A DNA stretch of 64,000 nt. It comes from Rhodospirillales bacterium (GTDB lineage: Bacteria > Pseudomonadota > Alphaproteobacteria > Rhodospirillales > GLO-3). Every line of letters starts with the position of its first letter. Within the stretch, counting starts at the first letter, position 1. Below the pieces are notes generated by a model that was given only the letters and a program-made list of their open reading frames with translations, was not told the origin of the DNA and did no database searches. Shown here in pieces: positions 1 through 8,844 of this stretch. The DNA is taken from the NCBI GenBank assembly GCA_003354135.1, contig PIVK01000008.1:28842-92841 (forward strand), written 5' to 3'. Both the position numbers and the translations under genes were made by a program.

Positions 1-660
1 GTGACCGTTCATACAGCCACAAAAATCACCAAAGTCGAACCTCACCCAGGTGATGCGGAAGATACCCTTTTGGTCGACCTGGATAATGGCAAACAAATTC
101 CGGCGCACCTGCTGGTGGTCGCGGCCGGTGTGAAATCGAACCTTGGTTACCTTGACGGCGCAGGTCTTGAAATCGATCAGGGAATTCTGGTCGATGAGAG
201 ATTGCAAACCAGTGACGAGAACATCTACGCCATTGGCGATGTCGCCCAAGCACCGGCGTTTGAGGGCGAAGATAAAGTCGTTCACGCCATTCAAACGACC
301 GCGACCGACCACGGTCGAATCGCCGCGTTGAATATGAGCGGCATCGCCGCCCGTTATAACGGTTCTTTGGCGATGAACGTGCTTGATACACTCGGACTGA
401 TTTCAGTCTCCTTTGGTGAATGGAATGGCGTTGAAGGCGGCGATAACGCCGTTTCCGTTGATCGGGAGAACAACCGCTATATCCGTTTGGAGTTTAGCGG
501 GGGGCGTTTGGTCGGGGCGCAGTCGGTCGGGCGGACCGATCAGGTCGGTGTCCTGCGCGGTCTGATAGAAGGGCGTGTGCCGCTTGGAGACTGGAAAGAA
601 AAATTGAAGAAAAACCCCCACCTGGTCATGGATGCTTATCTCGCCTGCGCTCAACGTTGA
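1..660 (+). CDS. FAD/NAD(P)-dependent pyridine nucleotide oxidoreductase, C-terminal part
   Basis: Only the C-terminal 219 residues are in the window, and the true start probably lies upstream, so the GTG at base 1 need not be the start. The stretch LLVVAAGVKSN followed about 35 residues later by NIYAIGDVAQAP is the end of the FAD-binding domain of the class that includes NirB and rubredoxin/ferredoxin reductases. The GD of IGDV contacts the flavin in that family. A C-terminal dimerisation-like region follows. It ends 73 bases before a decayed cytochrome c frame. The substrate and redox partner cannot be told from this fragment. The family call is firm; the specific function is open. Confidence 0.75.
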   Translation: MTVHTATKITKVEPHPGDAEDTLLVDLDNGKQIPAHLLVVAAGVKSNLGYLDGAGLEIDQGILVDERLQTSDENIYAIGDVAQAPAFEGEDKVVHAIQTTATDHGRIAALNMSGIAARYNGSLAMNVLDTLGLISVSFGEWNGVEGGDNAVSVDRENNRYIRLEFSGGRLVGAQSVGRTDQVGVLRGLIEGRVPLGDWKEKLKKNPHLVMDAYLACAQR

Positions 661-734
661 CGTAACGGCCCCGGAAAGGAGACCGCGGGCAATACGCGCC
701 GGATCAAAGTTTCCGGCAGTTCTCTCGGACTTAA

Positions 735-998
735 CCTCGGCCTTATAACCGGAACTGCGCGCGTTGCTATGGCCTGGAGGTTATTTCAGGTGGGATTGCG
801 CTGGATTTGCGTTACCTTGAAGAAGACTTGAACGGAGATGAGTGGTTCAAGGAACGTGTAAGCAATGGCGCGGATCGCGACGGCACGGTTTATATGCCTG
901 AATTTCAAGGCGGTATCGCCCAGGAATGGCCCTGGGCCATTCGCGCTGATATTGCGTTCGCCCGGAAGACCAAACCCTACGAAGCTTATATGAGATGA
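735..998 (+). pseudogene. Decayed c-type cytochrome (heme motif CARCYG)
   Basis: The frame opens only after a TAA at 732-734 and has no obvious start codon or signal peptide. It reads YNRNCARCYGLEVISGG, then about 60 residues ending WAIRADIAFARKTKPYEAYMR-like, which resembles the C-terminal part of small periplasmic cytochromes c such as the c550 of PQQ-alcohol dehydrogenases. The heme motif CxxCH is changed to CxxCY (TGC at 756, TGC at 765, TAT at 768). The frame ends in ATGA, overlapping the start of the FIST gene by 4 bases, as in a translationally coupled operon. I infer a former cytochrome gene that lost its export signal and axial histidine. The cytochrome assignment comes from recognition by eye. 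Confidence 0.6.
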
Positions 999-2161
999 TT
1001 GTGGAGACCGCAGCTCCCCATGTCCTAACGGGTGTATCCGTTGAAGAAGACAGCAAATCTGCCGCTATGGAGTTGGCGGCGGCGCTGCAAGGAGTTGAAG
1101 CGGAGATCGTGTTGTTCTTCGCTTCCAGCCACTACGATATCGGACTTCTTGGCAGGGAATTGCAAAAGCATTTTCCCGGTTCTCTGGTCCTTGGGTGTAC
1201 GACCGCCGGTGAAATCCACGAACACAGATGCCTGCGCCGCAGCGTTTGCGGCTTTGCGCTTCCGCGGGAAACCTTCAGTATTTCGTTGCGCCCAATGCCT
1301 AGCCTTTCGAACTTCGATATGCAGGCTGGGCAGAAACTGGTTTCAGACATGGTGGCCGAGCTGTCCGATCATTTGGTGGCTCCCATCAACGGCAATACAT
1401 TTGCCATGTTGCTTGTCGATGGCATGAGCAGGCTTGAGGAAATCGTTCTCAGTGCGATCCATATGGAGATCGGGGATATTCCCCTGTTTGGCGGATCGGC
1501 AGGCGACGATCTGAAGTTCGATAAGACTGCGATCTTCCATGACGGTGACGCGCATGACGATATCGCGGTTTTTTGCCTGATCAATACAGTCTGTCCCTTT
1601 AGAATTTTCAGCACACAGCATTTTGTGGCAAGTGATCGCAAAATGGTCATTACCGAAGCCGATGTCGCCACTCGCTGCGTCAGTGAAATCAATGCGGCCC
1701 CGGCGGCCAAGGAATATGCCCGGCTTGTCGGGATTGATTACGACTGTCTTGATCCCATGACTTTTGCCACCCATCCGGTCATGGTCCGGGTCGGTGGTGC
1801 CTATTACGTCCGATCCATTCAAAATGTCGATCAGAATGACAATCTCCGCTTTTTCTGTGCGATCGATGAAGGGCTGGTTCTGACCTTGGCCGAGGGCGTG
1901 GACATGGTTGAAAATCTGTCGCAGACATTCGACGATATCCGTCTCCATGTCGGAGAGCCGCAGTTGGTAATCGGCTGTGATTGCATCTTTCGGCGCCTGG
2001 AATATGAACAGGACCCCAAGGTTGCAACCAAGGTCGCAAATTTGTTCAAACAGAACAGAGTGATCGGGTTCAATACTTACGGGGAACAATTTGGCGGCAT
2101 GCACGTCAATCAAACCTTCACCGGCGTAGCCATCGGCTATCCGCAATCGAAGGGCGGATGA
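995..2161 (+). CDS. FIST-domain sensor protein (NosP-like)
   Basis: 388 residues with FIST N and FIST C domains. Typical signs are LVLGCTTAGEI near residue 65, FGGSAGDDLKF near 165, and a C-terminal GFNTYGEQFGGMHVNQTFTG segment. The protein has no signal peptide or membrane helix, so it is cytoplasmic. FIST proteins bind small ligands. NosP of Pseudomonas is a FIST hemoprotein that senses nitric oxide and inhibits the co-transcribed hybrid kinase NahK. Here the stop lies one base from the start of a NahK-like kinase, so the same pairing is likely. Heme binding is inference; I cannot point to the ligand residue. The start ATG overlaps the stop of the cytochrome remnant. Confidence 0.85.
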   Translation: MIVETAAPHVLTGVSVEEDSKSAAMELAAALQGVEAEIVLFFASSHYDIGLLGRELQKHFPGSLVLGCTTAGEIHEHRCLRRSVCGFALPRETFSISLRPMPSLSNFDMQAGQKLVSDMVAELSDHLVAPINGNTFAMLLVDGMSRLEEIVLSAIHMEIGDIPLFGGSAGDDLKFDKTAIFHDGDAHDDIAVFCLINTVCPFRIFSTQHFVASDRKMVITEADVATRCVSEINAAPAAKEYARLVGIDYDCLDPMTFATHPVMVRVGGAYYVRSIQNVDQNDNLRFFCAIDEGLVLTLAEGVDMVENLSQTFDDIRLHVGEPQLVIGCDCIFRRLEYEQDPKVATKVANLFKQNRVIGFNTYGEQFGGMHVNQTFTGVAIGYPQSKGG

Positions 2162-2162
2162 C

Positions 2163-4442
2163 ATGGCGGCTTATCTCGATATCGAAGAAGGCGGGGCGGA
2201 TGAAGTCGTTCGTCTGCGCAAGATCGTCAAGGCACTGATGAGCCAGGTGGAACGGACAACCGACGTTCAAGGTGGGGCGTTTTCTTTGTTCCAGACCGCC
2301 ATCGTTTTTGACGAAAAGGTCCGTGAACGTACCATCGCGCTGGAAAAGGCGATGGAGCAGTTGGAAGAAACCAACAAGCAGCTCAACCGTGCGAATGCCG
2401 AAACTGAAACGGCCCGCACGCGCCTGATCGAAGCGGTGGAAAGCGTGTCTGAAGGTTTTGCTCTGTTTGACGAGGAAGACCACCTGATTCTATGCAACAG
2501 CAAATTCAAGGAATACTGGGGGCTTCGAGAAAATGACGTCCCCTATGGAGCGTGTTTCGAGGAGCTATCGCACAAACTTGGCGACAACAGCCGGGTGCCC
2601 GAGGCATTAAACGATCCGCAGAGCGGGTTGGAAGAACGCTTACAACGTCATCAGAACCCCAAAGACTCCTTCGTCATGAGAATGTTTGACGGTCGTTGGG
2701 TCAAGGTCACCGAGCGGCCGACCAACGATGGCGGACTTGTGGGCGTCTACACCGACATTACCGACATCAAGAAACAAGAAGAACTGCGCCGACAGGAAGA
2801 ACTGGCGGAAAAGTCCATTCTCCTGCAGGCCTCCATCGACAATTTAAGCCAGGGCGTCGCTGTATACGACAATTCCTATCGTCTGGTGGCCTGGAATCAG
2901 CGTTTCGTGGAATTGCTGGAACTGCCCGCCGACCTTGTGAAACTGGGGCTGGCGTTTGTCGAATATCTGAAATTCAATTCCAAGCGCAACGAATATATCA
3001 ACGATCAACGCCGCAGCGCCAATGAACGACTGGAACTGGCAATTCCCGAAACACCGTTCTTTTTCGAGTACGAAAGACCGACCGGAACGGTACTTGAGGT
3101 TCAGCGCAACCCAATGCCGAACGGCGGTTTCGTGACCACCTATACGGATATCACCTCGCGCCGTAAAGCCGCCGTTCAACTGCGTGAAGCTAAGGAAAAT
3201 CTGGAAGAACGGGTGCGCGAGAGAACGGTCGAGCTATCGAACCTTAACGAACAGCTCCGTCGGGAAATTGCCGAACGCCGTGAGGTTGAAGAGGAACTTC
3301 GTCTCGCCAAGGGAGTTGCAGAGGACGCCAATCTCAGTAAGACCCGTTTTCTGGCCGCGGCAAGTCATGATTTGCTGCAACCTCTTAATGCAGCGCGTTT
3401 GTTCATTACAACGTTGCAAGAAAAGCCCCTTGCACGAAGCACTTTTCGCTTGGTCGAACGCGCGGACCTTGCCTTGAAGGGGGTTGAAAGCCTGCTTGGG
3501 GCCTTGTTGGAAATTTCGAAACTTGATGCAGGCGCGGTTCCGGTTGAAGAAAGCGAATTTGCTGTATCCGAATTGTTGGGCCGCCTGGTCAAAGAATACC
3601 GTCCGGTTGCCAGAGAGACGGGGCTTGAGCTTCGAGTGGTGAATTGCACTGTCAATGTGAATACGGATCGCAAGCTGCTTGATCGCATCCTCAGAAACTT
3701 TTTGAGCAATGCAGTTCGCTATACGGTTGAGGGAAAAATATTAGTTGGCTGTCGTCGCAAAGGCGACATGCTGTCCATCGAAATTTCCGATACGGGGGCC
3801 GGAATTTCCGAAACCGATCAGGAAGAGATATTCGAGGAATTTCACCAGCTTAAAAACACCGCCGAAAGAGGCGCCGGCGGTGTGGGGTTGGGCTTGGCCA
3901 TCGTCAAGCGGATTGCCGAAACCATCGGGGTCCGTGTGAGGGTTCGTTCAAAACCTGGAAAAGGATCGACCTTCCGAGTGGAAATCCCCGTCGCGCATAA
4001 ATCCCGGCCGACAGCCGTCCCTCCGGCGGTCAAGGAAATCATCGATATGTCGCTTGGAGGCGCACACGTCCTTGTCATCGATAACGAAGAAGCCATTCGC
4101 GCCGGCATGACCGGCCTGCTCAACGGATGGGGTTGCGAGGTCCGGGCCGCGGGCTGCATGGAAAGTGTTGAAAAAATTGTCTGCGGGGAAGGCTTTGTTC
4201 CCGATCTGGCGATTGTCGATTATCATCTGGATGACGACGTGACCGGTATTGAGGTCCTGCGCCGGATGAAATCCGATCTGGAAATCGGTGTTCCCTCCAT
4301 CATCGTGACGGCTGACCGCAGCGAAGAAATGCGCTCCCTTGTGCGTTCCGAAGGGTATGCCTTGCTTAAAAAGCCACTGGAACCGCAGCGACTTCGGGCT
4401 TGGATCGCTCATAAGATCCAAACTGAGATCAGCGCGCTTTAA
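2163..4442 (+). CDS. Hybrid sensor histidine kinase with two PAS domains (NahK/ErcS'-like)
   Basis: 759 residues without membrane segments. Order: N-terminal coiled coil (about 45-85), PAS_7-type domain (about 88-195), second PAS (about 215-330), coiled coil (335-385), HisKA with AASHDLLQPLNAARLF and phospho-histidine H402, HATPase_c (about 500-615, DTGAGIS and GVGLGLAI motifs), and a C-terminal receiver with phospho-acceptor D686 in IVDYHLDD. The H-box with Q after LL and the built-in receiver match the NahK/ErcS' group, which feeds phosphotransfer networks controlling biofilm or alcohol oxidation. It starts two bases after the FIST stop, with AGGGCGG upstream. Its 3' end overlaps the convergent response regulator by four bases. 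Confidence 0.88.
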   Translation: MAAYLDIEEGGADEVVRLRKIVKALMSQVERTTDVQGGAFSLFQTAIVFDEKVRERTIALEKAMEQLEETNKQLNRANAETETARTRLIEAVESVSEGFALFDEEDHLILCNSKFKEYWGLRENDVPYGACFEELSHKLGDNSRVPEALNDPQSGLEERLQRHQNPKDSFVMRMFDGRWVKVTERPTNDGGLVGVYTDITDIKKQEELRRQEELAEKSILLQASIDNLSQGVAVYDNSYRLVAWNQRFVELLELPADLVKLGLAFVEYLKFNSKRNEYINDQRRSANERLELAIPETPFFFEYERPTGTVLEVQRNPMPNGGFVTTYTDITSRRKAAVQLREAKENLEERVRERTVELSNLNEQLRREIAERREVEEELRLAKGVAEDANLSKTRFLAAASHDLLQPLNAARLFITTLQEKPLARSTFRLVERADLALKGVESLLGALLEISKLDAGAVPVEESEFAVSELLGRLVKEYRPVARETGLELRVVNCTVNVNTDRKLLDRILRNFLSNAVRYTVEGKILVGCRRKGDMLSIEISDTGAGISETDQEEIFEEFHQLKNTAERGAGGVGLGLAIVKRIAETIGVRVRVRSKPGKGSTFRVEIPVAHKSRPTAVPPAVKEIIDMSLGGAHVLVIDNEEAIRAGMTGLLNGWGCEVRAAGCMESVEKIVCGEGFVPDLAIVDYHLDDDVTGIEVLRRMKSDLEIGVPSIIVTADRSEEMRSLVRSEGYALLKKPLEPQRLRAWIAHKIQTEISAL

Positions 4443-5092
4443 ATCTTTTCGAAATTGTCGAGCTTTTGAGCGGCCAGCACGGCCTGTGTACGGCTATGGA
4501 CACCGAGTTTGCGCAGGATCGAAGAGATATGCGCCTTTACGGTGGATTCCTTGATATCCAACGCGTGCGCGATAATTTTATTGGCCTTGCCTTCGGTTAG
4601 GCGTTGCAAAACGCCGAGTTCGGCTGGTGTCATCAAGGCAAATTTTTCTGTAAACTCATGGTCCTGGGTGGGACGCGGGCCTTCGACCATTTCGTGTCGT
4701 TCCAGTTCCAGGGGGACATATGTTCCACCAGAAAGGACGGTGGAAATCGCTTCGGCGACAGTTGCCGTGCTGCTGGATTTCGGGATGAAGCCGAACGCAC
4801 CGCAGGTCAGGCTTTTGCGAATGGATTCCGGGTCTTCGGAAGCCGATACGATCACCACAGGAACCGTGGGGGCGGCATTGCGGATGTTGACCAGTCCGGA
4901 AAAACCTTCCGATCCGGGCATGCGCAAATCAAGCAGAATAAGGTCCAAATCGAAATCGGTTTTGGCGATTTCGATCGCGTCGTCCAGTGTAGACACGTCA
5001 ACGATTTCGACATCGTTGAAAAAGCCCTTAATCACTTGCCGTAGAGCTTCCCGAAATAGCGGATGATCGTCCGCCACTAAAAACTTGGACAT
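4439..5092 (-). CDS. LuxR-family response regulator (REC-HTH)
   Basis: 217 residues from the chosen ATG at 5092, which has GGGAGG about nine bases upstream. The frame is open to 5137, but MSKFLVADDHPLF is the natural N-terminus. Receiver domain at about 1-120 with acidic pair D8/D9, phospho-acceptor D55 in LILLDLRMP, and K in FIPKSS. LuxR/FixJ-type DNA-binding domain at about 145-210 (LTEGKANKIIAHALDIKESTVKAHISSILRKLG). It faces the hybrid kinase tail to tail. In Pseudomonas a regulator of this type (ErbR/AgmR) sits beside nahK and controls PQQ-dependent alcohol oxidation. That link is inference, but the cytochrome remnant nearby fits it. Confidence 0.88.
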   Translation of the reverse strand: MSKFLVADDHPLFREALRQVIKGFFNDVEIVDVSTLDDAIEIAKTDFDLDLILLDLRMPGSEGFSGLVNIRNAAPTVPVVIVSASEDPESIRKSLTCGAFGFIPKSSSTATVAEAISTVLSGGTYVPLELERHEMVEGPRPTQDHEFTEKFALMTPAELGVLQRLTEGKANKIIAHALDIKESTVKAHISSILRKLGVHSRTQAVLAAQKLDNFEKI

Positions 5093-5260
5093 GATACGTG
5101 CGCCTCCCTGAAGTTCGAGGTGCAGGCCTGGTTCCATGATTTTTGGGACCTGCGTATTTTTTATTGTCCGCTCTTCGGTTTTAAACCTCCGTCTTCCAGG
5201 CAGATAGCTTAAGCAGGCAATATAGGATCGGCGATACGCTCTCTCCGAAGGGATGAGCGT

Positions 5261-5392
5261 ATGTCGTACTCAACTGGTTGTCACACTGTTTTCTATCACC
5301 GCTATCATCTCGTCTGGATCACCAAACCGCGCTGGCGGATCGAACGAAACTCCCGGGGACTCGACTATAGTGTGGTGGAATGGAAGATTTAG
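5261..5392 (+). pseudogene. IS200/IS605 transposase N-terminal remnant
   Basis: A 43-codon frame begins MSYSTGCHTVFYHRYHLVWI, the hallmark N-terminus of TnpA (Y1 HUH) transposases of the IS200/IS605 group. Similarity stops after about 29 residues (KPRWRIER); the rest, ending VVEWKI, is unrelated and the frame stops at TAG 5390-5392. The HUH motif and catalytic tyrosine are absent, so this is a dead scrap. It lies one base from the convergent stop of the MoaD/ThiS-like gene. No intact left or right hairpin ends were recognised. Confidence 0.7.
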
Positions 5393-5393
5393 T

Positions 5394-5645
5394 TCAGCCC
5401 CCGGCAATGGGCGGCCAGGCGGCAAGCGCATCATTTTCTATAAGCTGCCGACGTGCACGTTGCTCGGGGGCGACGAAATTCCCGTTGATAACCACCAAAT
5501 GACACAATTCCGTCGGGACGCCGAGGTCATTAAATATTTCGGTCGGGGTAATTCCTTCCCGGACATCGATTTCAGCTTCCTGTCCCTTGGAGGAAGCCGG
5601 AAGATACTGTTGTAACGAGGCGAACAATTTAACGACCACTTTCAT
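5394..5645 (-). CDS. MoaD/ThiS-family sulfur-carrier protein
   Basis: 83 residues from the ATG at 5645 (MKVVVKLFASLQQYLP). The protein ends in AWPPIAGG, the double glycine that is adenylated and thiocarboxylated in MoaD, ThiS and related beta-grasp carriers. The middle segment (FNDLGVPTELCHLVVINGNFV) fits the fold. The frame is open to 5708, but that extension looks non-coding. No moaE, thiG or E1-like activating enzyme is adjacent, so the pathway (molybdopterin, thiamine, or tungsten/other cofactor) cannot be assigned. Its 3' end abuts the IS200 scrap. Confidence 0.75.
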   Translation of the reverse strand: MKVVVKLFASLQQYLPASSKGQEAEIDVREGITPTEIFNDLGVPTELCHLVVINGNFVAPEQRARRQLIENDALAAWPPIAGG

Positions 5646-5725
5646 ATCAATTCTCCGCCAATGTCCGAACAGCCGCTTGCGGAACACCTCTCTGCCACGG
5701 GCATCCATCCCATCAACGGTTGATG

Positions 5726-5866
5726 TTATCGAGGAAATGCCTCGGCTTCAAGACACTGTCGGCAACACTCTCGCACCTCGCGCTTGTGCCGCTGGGGCGG
5801 GCTCTTGAGGAAGCCGGTTCCGAAAATGCCCAGGGTCAAAGCAATTGGCAATGCGAGGCGTTTCAT
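5726..5866 (-). CDS. Possible small secreted peptide, hypothetical
   Basis: A 46-codon frame starting MKRLALPIALTLGIFGTGFL, a plausible signal peptide or membrane anchor, followed by a short basic, cysteine-containing tail (RECCRQCLEAEAFPR). It lies upstream of and on the same strand as the MoaD/ThiS-like gene. No clear ribosome-binding site is seen and I recognise no family. It may be a chance frame. Confidence 0.3.
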   Translation of the reverse strand: MKRLALPIALTLGIFGTGFLKSPPQRHKREVRECCRQCLEAEAFPR

Positions 5867-5984
5867 GGCGGTATTGTTTCAGGTTCCGTGCCCTCGGGGT
5901 AGGGATCGGTTCGGCTGATTAGCATTCCCTTTTGCCCCCGTTCCCGGGATGGCATGCCAAAGCCCGACATGGTAGACAGATGCC

Positions 5985-6779
5985 ATGCGCCAGTACCTGA
6001 ACCTGATGCGCCGCGTGCGCGACGAGGGAGTGAGAAAAGAGGACCGGACGGGGACCGGGACGGTTTCGGTATTCGGCCATCAGATGCGCTTCGATCTGTC
6101 CCAGGGCTTTCCCTGTCTGACCACAAAGAAGCTGCACCTCAGATCCATTATCCACGAACTCCTTTGGTTCCTGGCCGGCGACACCAACGTCAAGTACCTC
6201 AAGGACAACGGGGTCCGCATCTGGGACGAATGGGCGGACGAGAATGGGGACTTGGGCCCGGTCTACGGCTACCAGTGGCGCTCCTGGCCGACGCCCGGGG
6301 GCGGGCATGTGGACCAGATCTCCCAGGTGCTGGACCGGCTCCGCAACAGTCCGGACAGCCGGCGCATCATCGTTTCCGCCTGGAACGTGGCCGATGTCAA
6401 CGACATGGTCCTGCCGCCGTGTCATTGCCTGTTCCAGTTCTACGTGGCGGAAGGGAAACTCTCCTGCCAGCTCTACCAGCGCAGTGCCGACGTTTTTCTC
6501 GGCGTTCCCTTCAACATTGCGTCTTACGCCCTGCTCACCATGATGCTGGCCCAGGTGACGGGGTTGGCGCCGGGCGAGTTCATCCATACCTTCGGAGACG
6601 CCCACCTGTACCTTAATCATCTGGAGCAAACCGACCTCCAATTGACACGCAAGCCCCGGGTCCTGCCCGCCATGTGGATCAATCCCGATGTCACGGATTT
6701 GTTTGCCTTCAAGTTCGAGGATTTCGAACTCCGGGGGTACGACCCTTATCCCCATATCAAAGCCGAGGTGTCGGTCTGA
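5985..6779 (+). CDS. thyA: Thymidylate synthase
   Basis: 264 residues, the same length as the E. coli enzyme. It converts dUMP and methylene-tetrahydrofolate to dTMP and dihydrofolate. Visible signs: [11 protein letters not shown] near the N-terminus, WRSWP, nucleophile C146 in [29 protein letters not shown], and [12 protein letters not shown]. The stop TGA shares a base with the folA start, so the two genes are translationally coupled, which suits the need to recycle dihydrofolate. Confidence 0.98.
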   Translation: MRQYLNLMRRVRDEGVRKEDRTGTGTVSVFGHQMRFDLSQGFPCLTTKKLHLRSIIHELLWFLAGDTNVKYLKDNGVRIWDEWADENGDLGPVYGYQWRSWPTPGGGHVDQISQVLDRLRNSPDSRRIIVSAWNVADVNDMVLPPCHCLFQFYVAEGKLSCQLYQRSADVFLGVPFNIASYALLTMMLAQVTGLAPGEFIHTFGDAHLYLNHLEQTDLQLTRKPRVLPAMWINPDVTDLFAFKFEDFELRGYDPYPHIKAEVSV

Positions 6780-7267
6780 TGCGGTTTTCCATGATCGTCG
6801 CGGTGGCGGCGAACGGGGTCATCGGGCGGGACGGGAGCCTGCCCTGGCATATTTCCGCCGACCTCAAGCACTTTAAGGCACTGACCATGGGCAAGCCGAT
6901 CCTCATGGGGCGCAGGACCTTTGACGGGATCGGACGGTCGCTGCCGGGCCGGCTGAATGTCGTGGTTACCCGAAACGCCGGCTGGAGCGCCGAAGCGGTC
7001 GTCGTGGCCCATTCGTTGGAAGAGGCTCTCGCGGCGGCAGAGGCGTCCGGCGCCGATGAAGCCATGGTCATCGGCGGATCGTCTCTTTATGAAGCGGCCC
7101 TGGGCCGGGTCGGGACGCTCTACCTTACCGAGGTCCATGCCGAGCCCGAGGGCGACACCATCTTTCCAGCCTTGGACAAAACCCAGTGGGCCGAGACCGC
7201 GCGCGAAGACCACCCCGGCGACGGCAAGATGCCCGCCTTCAGCTTCGTCACCCTGGTGCGGGCCTAA
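6779..7267 (+). CDS. folA: Dihydrofolate reductase
   Basis: 162 residues. It reduces dihydrofolate with NADPH, regenerating the cofactor used by ThyA immediately upstream. The motifs are standard: VAANGVIGRDGSLPWHISAD with acidic D28, MGRRTF, LPGRLNVVVTR, and the GG of VIGGSSLY. The frame extends upstream inside thyA, but the ATG at 6779, overlapping the thyA stop, is the natural start. The stop lies 19 bases from the convergent end of the multicopper oxidase. Confidence 0.97.
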   Translation: MRFSMIVAVAANGVIGRDGSLPWHISADLKHFKALTMGKPILMGRRTFDGIGRSLPGRLNVVVTRNAGWSAEAVVVAHSLEEALAAAEASGADEAMVIGGSSLYEAALGRVGTLYLTEVHAEPEGDTIFPALDKTQWAETAREDHPGDGKMPAFSFVTLVRA

Positions 7268-7285
7268 AAATTTTCCACACGACCC

Positions 7286-8710
7286 CTAGGTCACGCGCAC
7301 GAACCCCATCATGCCTGCCTGGGCGTGTTCCAAGACGTGGCAGTGGAATGCCCAGTCACCGGGGTTGTCGGCGACGAAGGCGATATCGACGCGCTGGCCT
7401 GGTTGGATCAGAACCGTGTCCTGGATGATCGGCTCATCCACGGCTTTTCCGTTTAGCGCGATCACGTGGAACGAGTGTCCGTGGAGATGGACCGGGTGGT
7501 CGAAGGCCGTGTCGTTGGTCAGGTGCAGGATGTAGGAGCGGTCCTGCTTGAACTCGAACAACGGCTTCCCGATGTCACCTTCCTCAATTGGGGGAATGAC
7601 GACGCCGTTGTGCGCCCAGAACATGCCGTGCTGCATGACCAGGTCGCGCAGGCTCATTATCTCCCCCTTGTACTCGGCTTCCCGCAGGTTGCCCATGGCG
7701 CCGCCCTGGAAGGTGAGATCCATGCGTTCCGCGTCGACTAGGTTCACGGCGGTCACCGGGTTTGGGGGAAGCGGCGCGGGATCGGGCAAGGTTTCTGTCC
7801 GCAGAGGCGTCTCGTCCCGGTAGACGATCTTCGTCAGCCGGTAGGTCATGCGCGGGTAATAGGTGTCCGTGATGTCGAACTCTTCGCCCGGCTTACCGGT
7901 CATGTCGACGATCAGGTCGGCGCGGGAGCCGGGAGCGAGGACGATCCGATCCTGCTCGATTTTCCGCGGCCGCACCGGATGGCCGTCAATCGCCATTAGC
8001 CAGGGCGCATGGCCGTTGAAGGTCAGGCCGAAGACCCGGGCGTTGGCCGGATTGATCAACCGGAGCCGGAGGCGCTCCCCGGCTCGTACCGAAAGCGGCT
8101 TCGGGACGGCCCCGTTGATGGTGGCGATATTGCCGAAGCGTCCGCCGTGTCCCAGGTCGCGCATGGCCCCGAAGGGGGGCAGTTGCCCGTCCTTCCCGAT
8201 CTGCCAGTCGTCGATCATCCAGACGATGTCCCGATCCACTTCCGGGGGTTTCGGTTCCTCGACGATCAGGGGACCGGCCAAACCGCGTCCCACCTGTTCG
8301 GCGCTGTTGACGTGGGGGTGATACCAGAAGGTTCCGGCATCCCGGGATTCGAAGTCGTAATCGAAGCTCCCGCTGGGTTGGATGGGCGGCTGGGTCAGGT
8401 AAGGAACGCCGTCCATGGCGTTGGTCGCCCTGATGCCATGCCAATGGACCGTAGTCGGATCAGCCAGCCCGTTGGTTACCTTGACCGCAACACGTTCGCC
8501 TTGCCGGACACGGATCTCCGGGCCGGGAACGGTGCCGCCGTAGCCCCAGACCTCGGTTTCCGGTTCGCCCTCTCCCAACAGGGGAACCCTGGCCGGTCCC
8601 GGGTACAGGTGATGGGCGGGGGCGGCAAGGATGCTCGACGGAGGAAGCAAAGCAGCCCCCGCCAGAGCCAGCGAACCTGTCAGAAAGGTACGGCGATCAA
8701 GGGAGTGCAT
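7286..8710 (-). CDS. Multicopper oxidase, Tat-exported
   Basis: 474 residues. The N-terminus has a twin-arginine signal (DRRTFLTGSLALAGAALL), so a folded, copper-loaded enzyme is exported to the periplasm. Three cupredoxin domains carry the four copper-binding segments: HWHG, FWYHPH, HPVHLHGH, and the C-terminal HCHVLEHAQAGM with its type 1 Met. Such enzymes oxidise Cu(I), other metals or phenols. There is no obvious Met-rich insert like that of CueO, so the substrate is open. It stands alone on its strand between folA and the Mrp ATPase. Confidence 0.92.
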   Translation of the reverse strand: MHSLDRRTFLTGSLALAGAALLPPSSILAAPAHHLYPGPARVPLLGEGEPETEVWGYGGTVPGPEIRVRQGERVAVKVTNGLADPTTVHWHGIRATNAMDGVPYLTQPPIQPSGSFDYDFESRDAGTFWYHPHVNSAEQVGRGLAGPLIVEEPKPPEVDRDIVWMIDDWQIGKDGQLPPFGAMRDLGHGGRFGNIATINGAVPKPLSVRAGERLRLRLINPANARVFGLTFNGHAPWLMAIDGHPVRPRKIEQDRIVLAPGSRADLIVDMTGKPGEEFDITDTYYPRMTYRLTKIVYRDETPLRTETLPDPAPLPPNPVTAVNLVDAERMDLTFQGGAMGNLREAEYKGEIMSLRDLVMQHGMFWAHNGVVIPPIEEGDIGKPLFEFKQDRSYILHLTNDTAFDHPVHLHGHSFHVIALNGKAVDEPIIQDTVLIQPGQRVDIAFVADNPGDWAFHCHVLEHAQAGMMGFVRVT

Positions 8711-8844
8711 GGCCGTTCAAGTCCTTTTTTTCTGAAGATTCAATACACGCCCCCCTCGCCCACGAAAGCTGTCAGGGACCAGGAACGCAAATCCGTCGAA
8801 AGGGTCGAGCCGGCCTACCAACGTTGCGATGTAGCGATCCGCCG

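Noticed and set aside
1343..2164. Open frame opposite the FIST gene
   Set aside because: Antisense shadow; no start signal and no recognisable domain.
5253..5615. A 120-codon plus-strand frame
   Set aside because: It overlaps both the IS200 scrap in the correct frame and the MoaD/ThiS-like gene.
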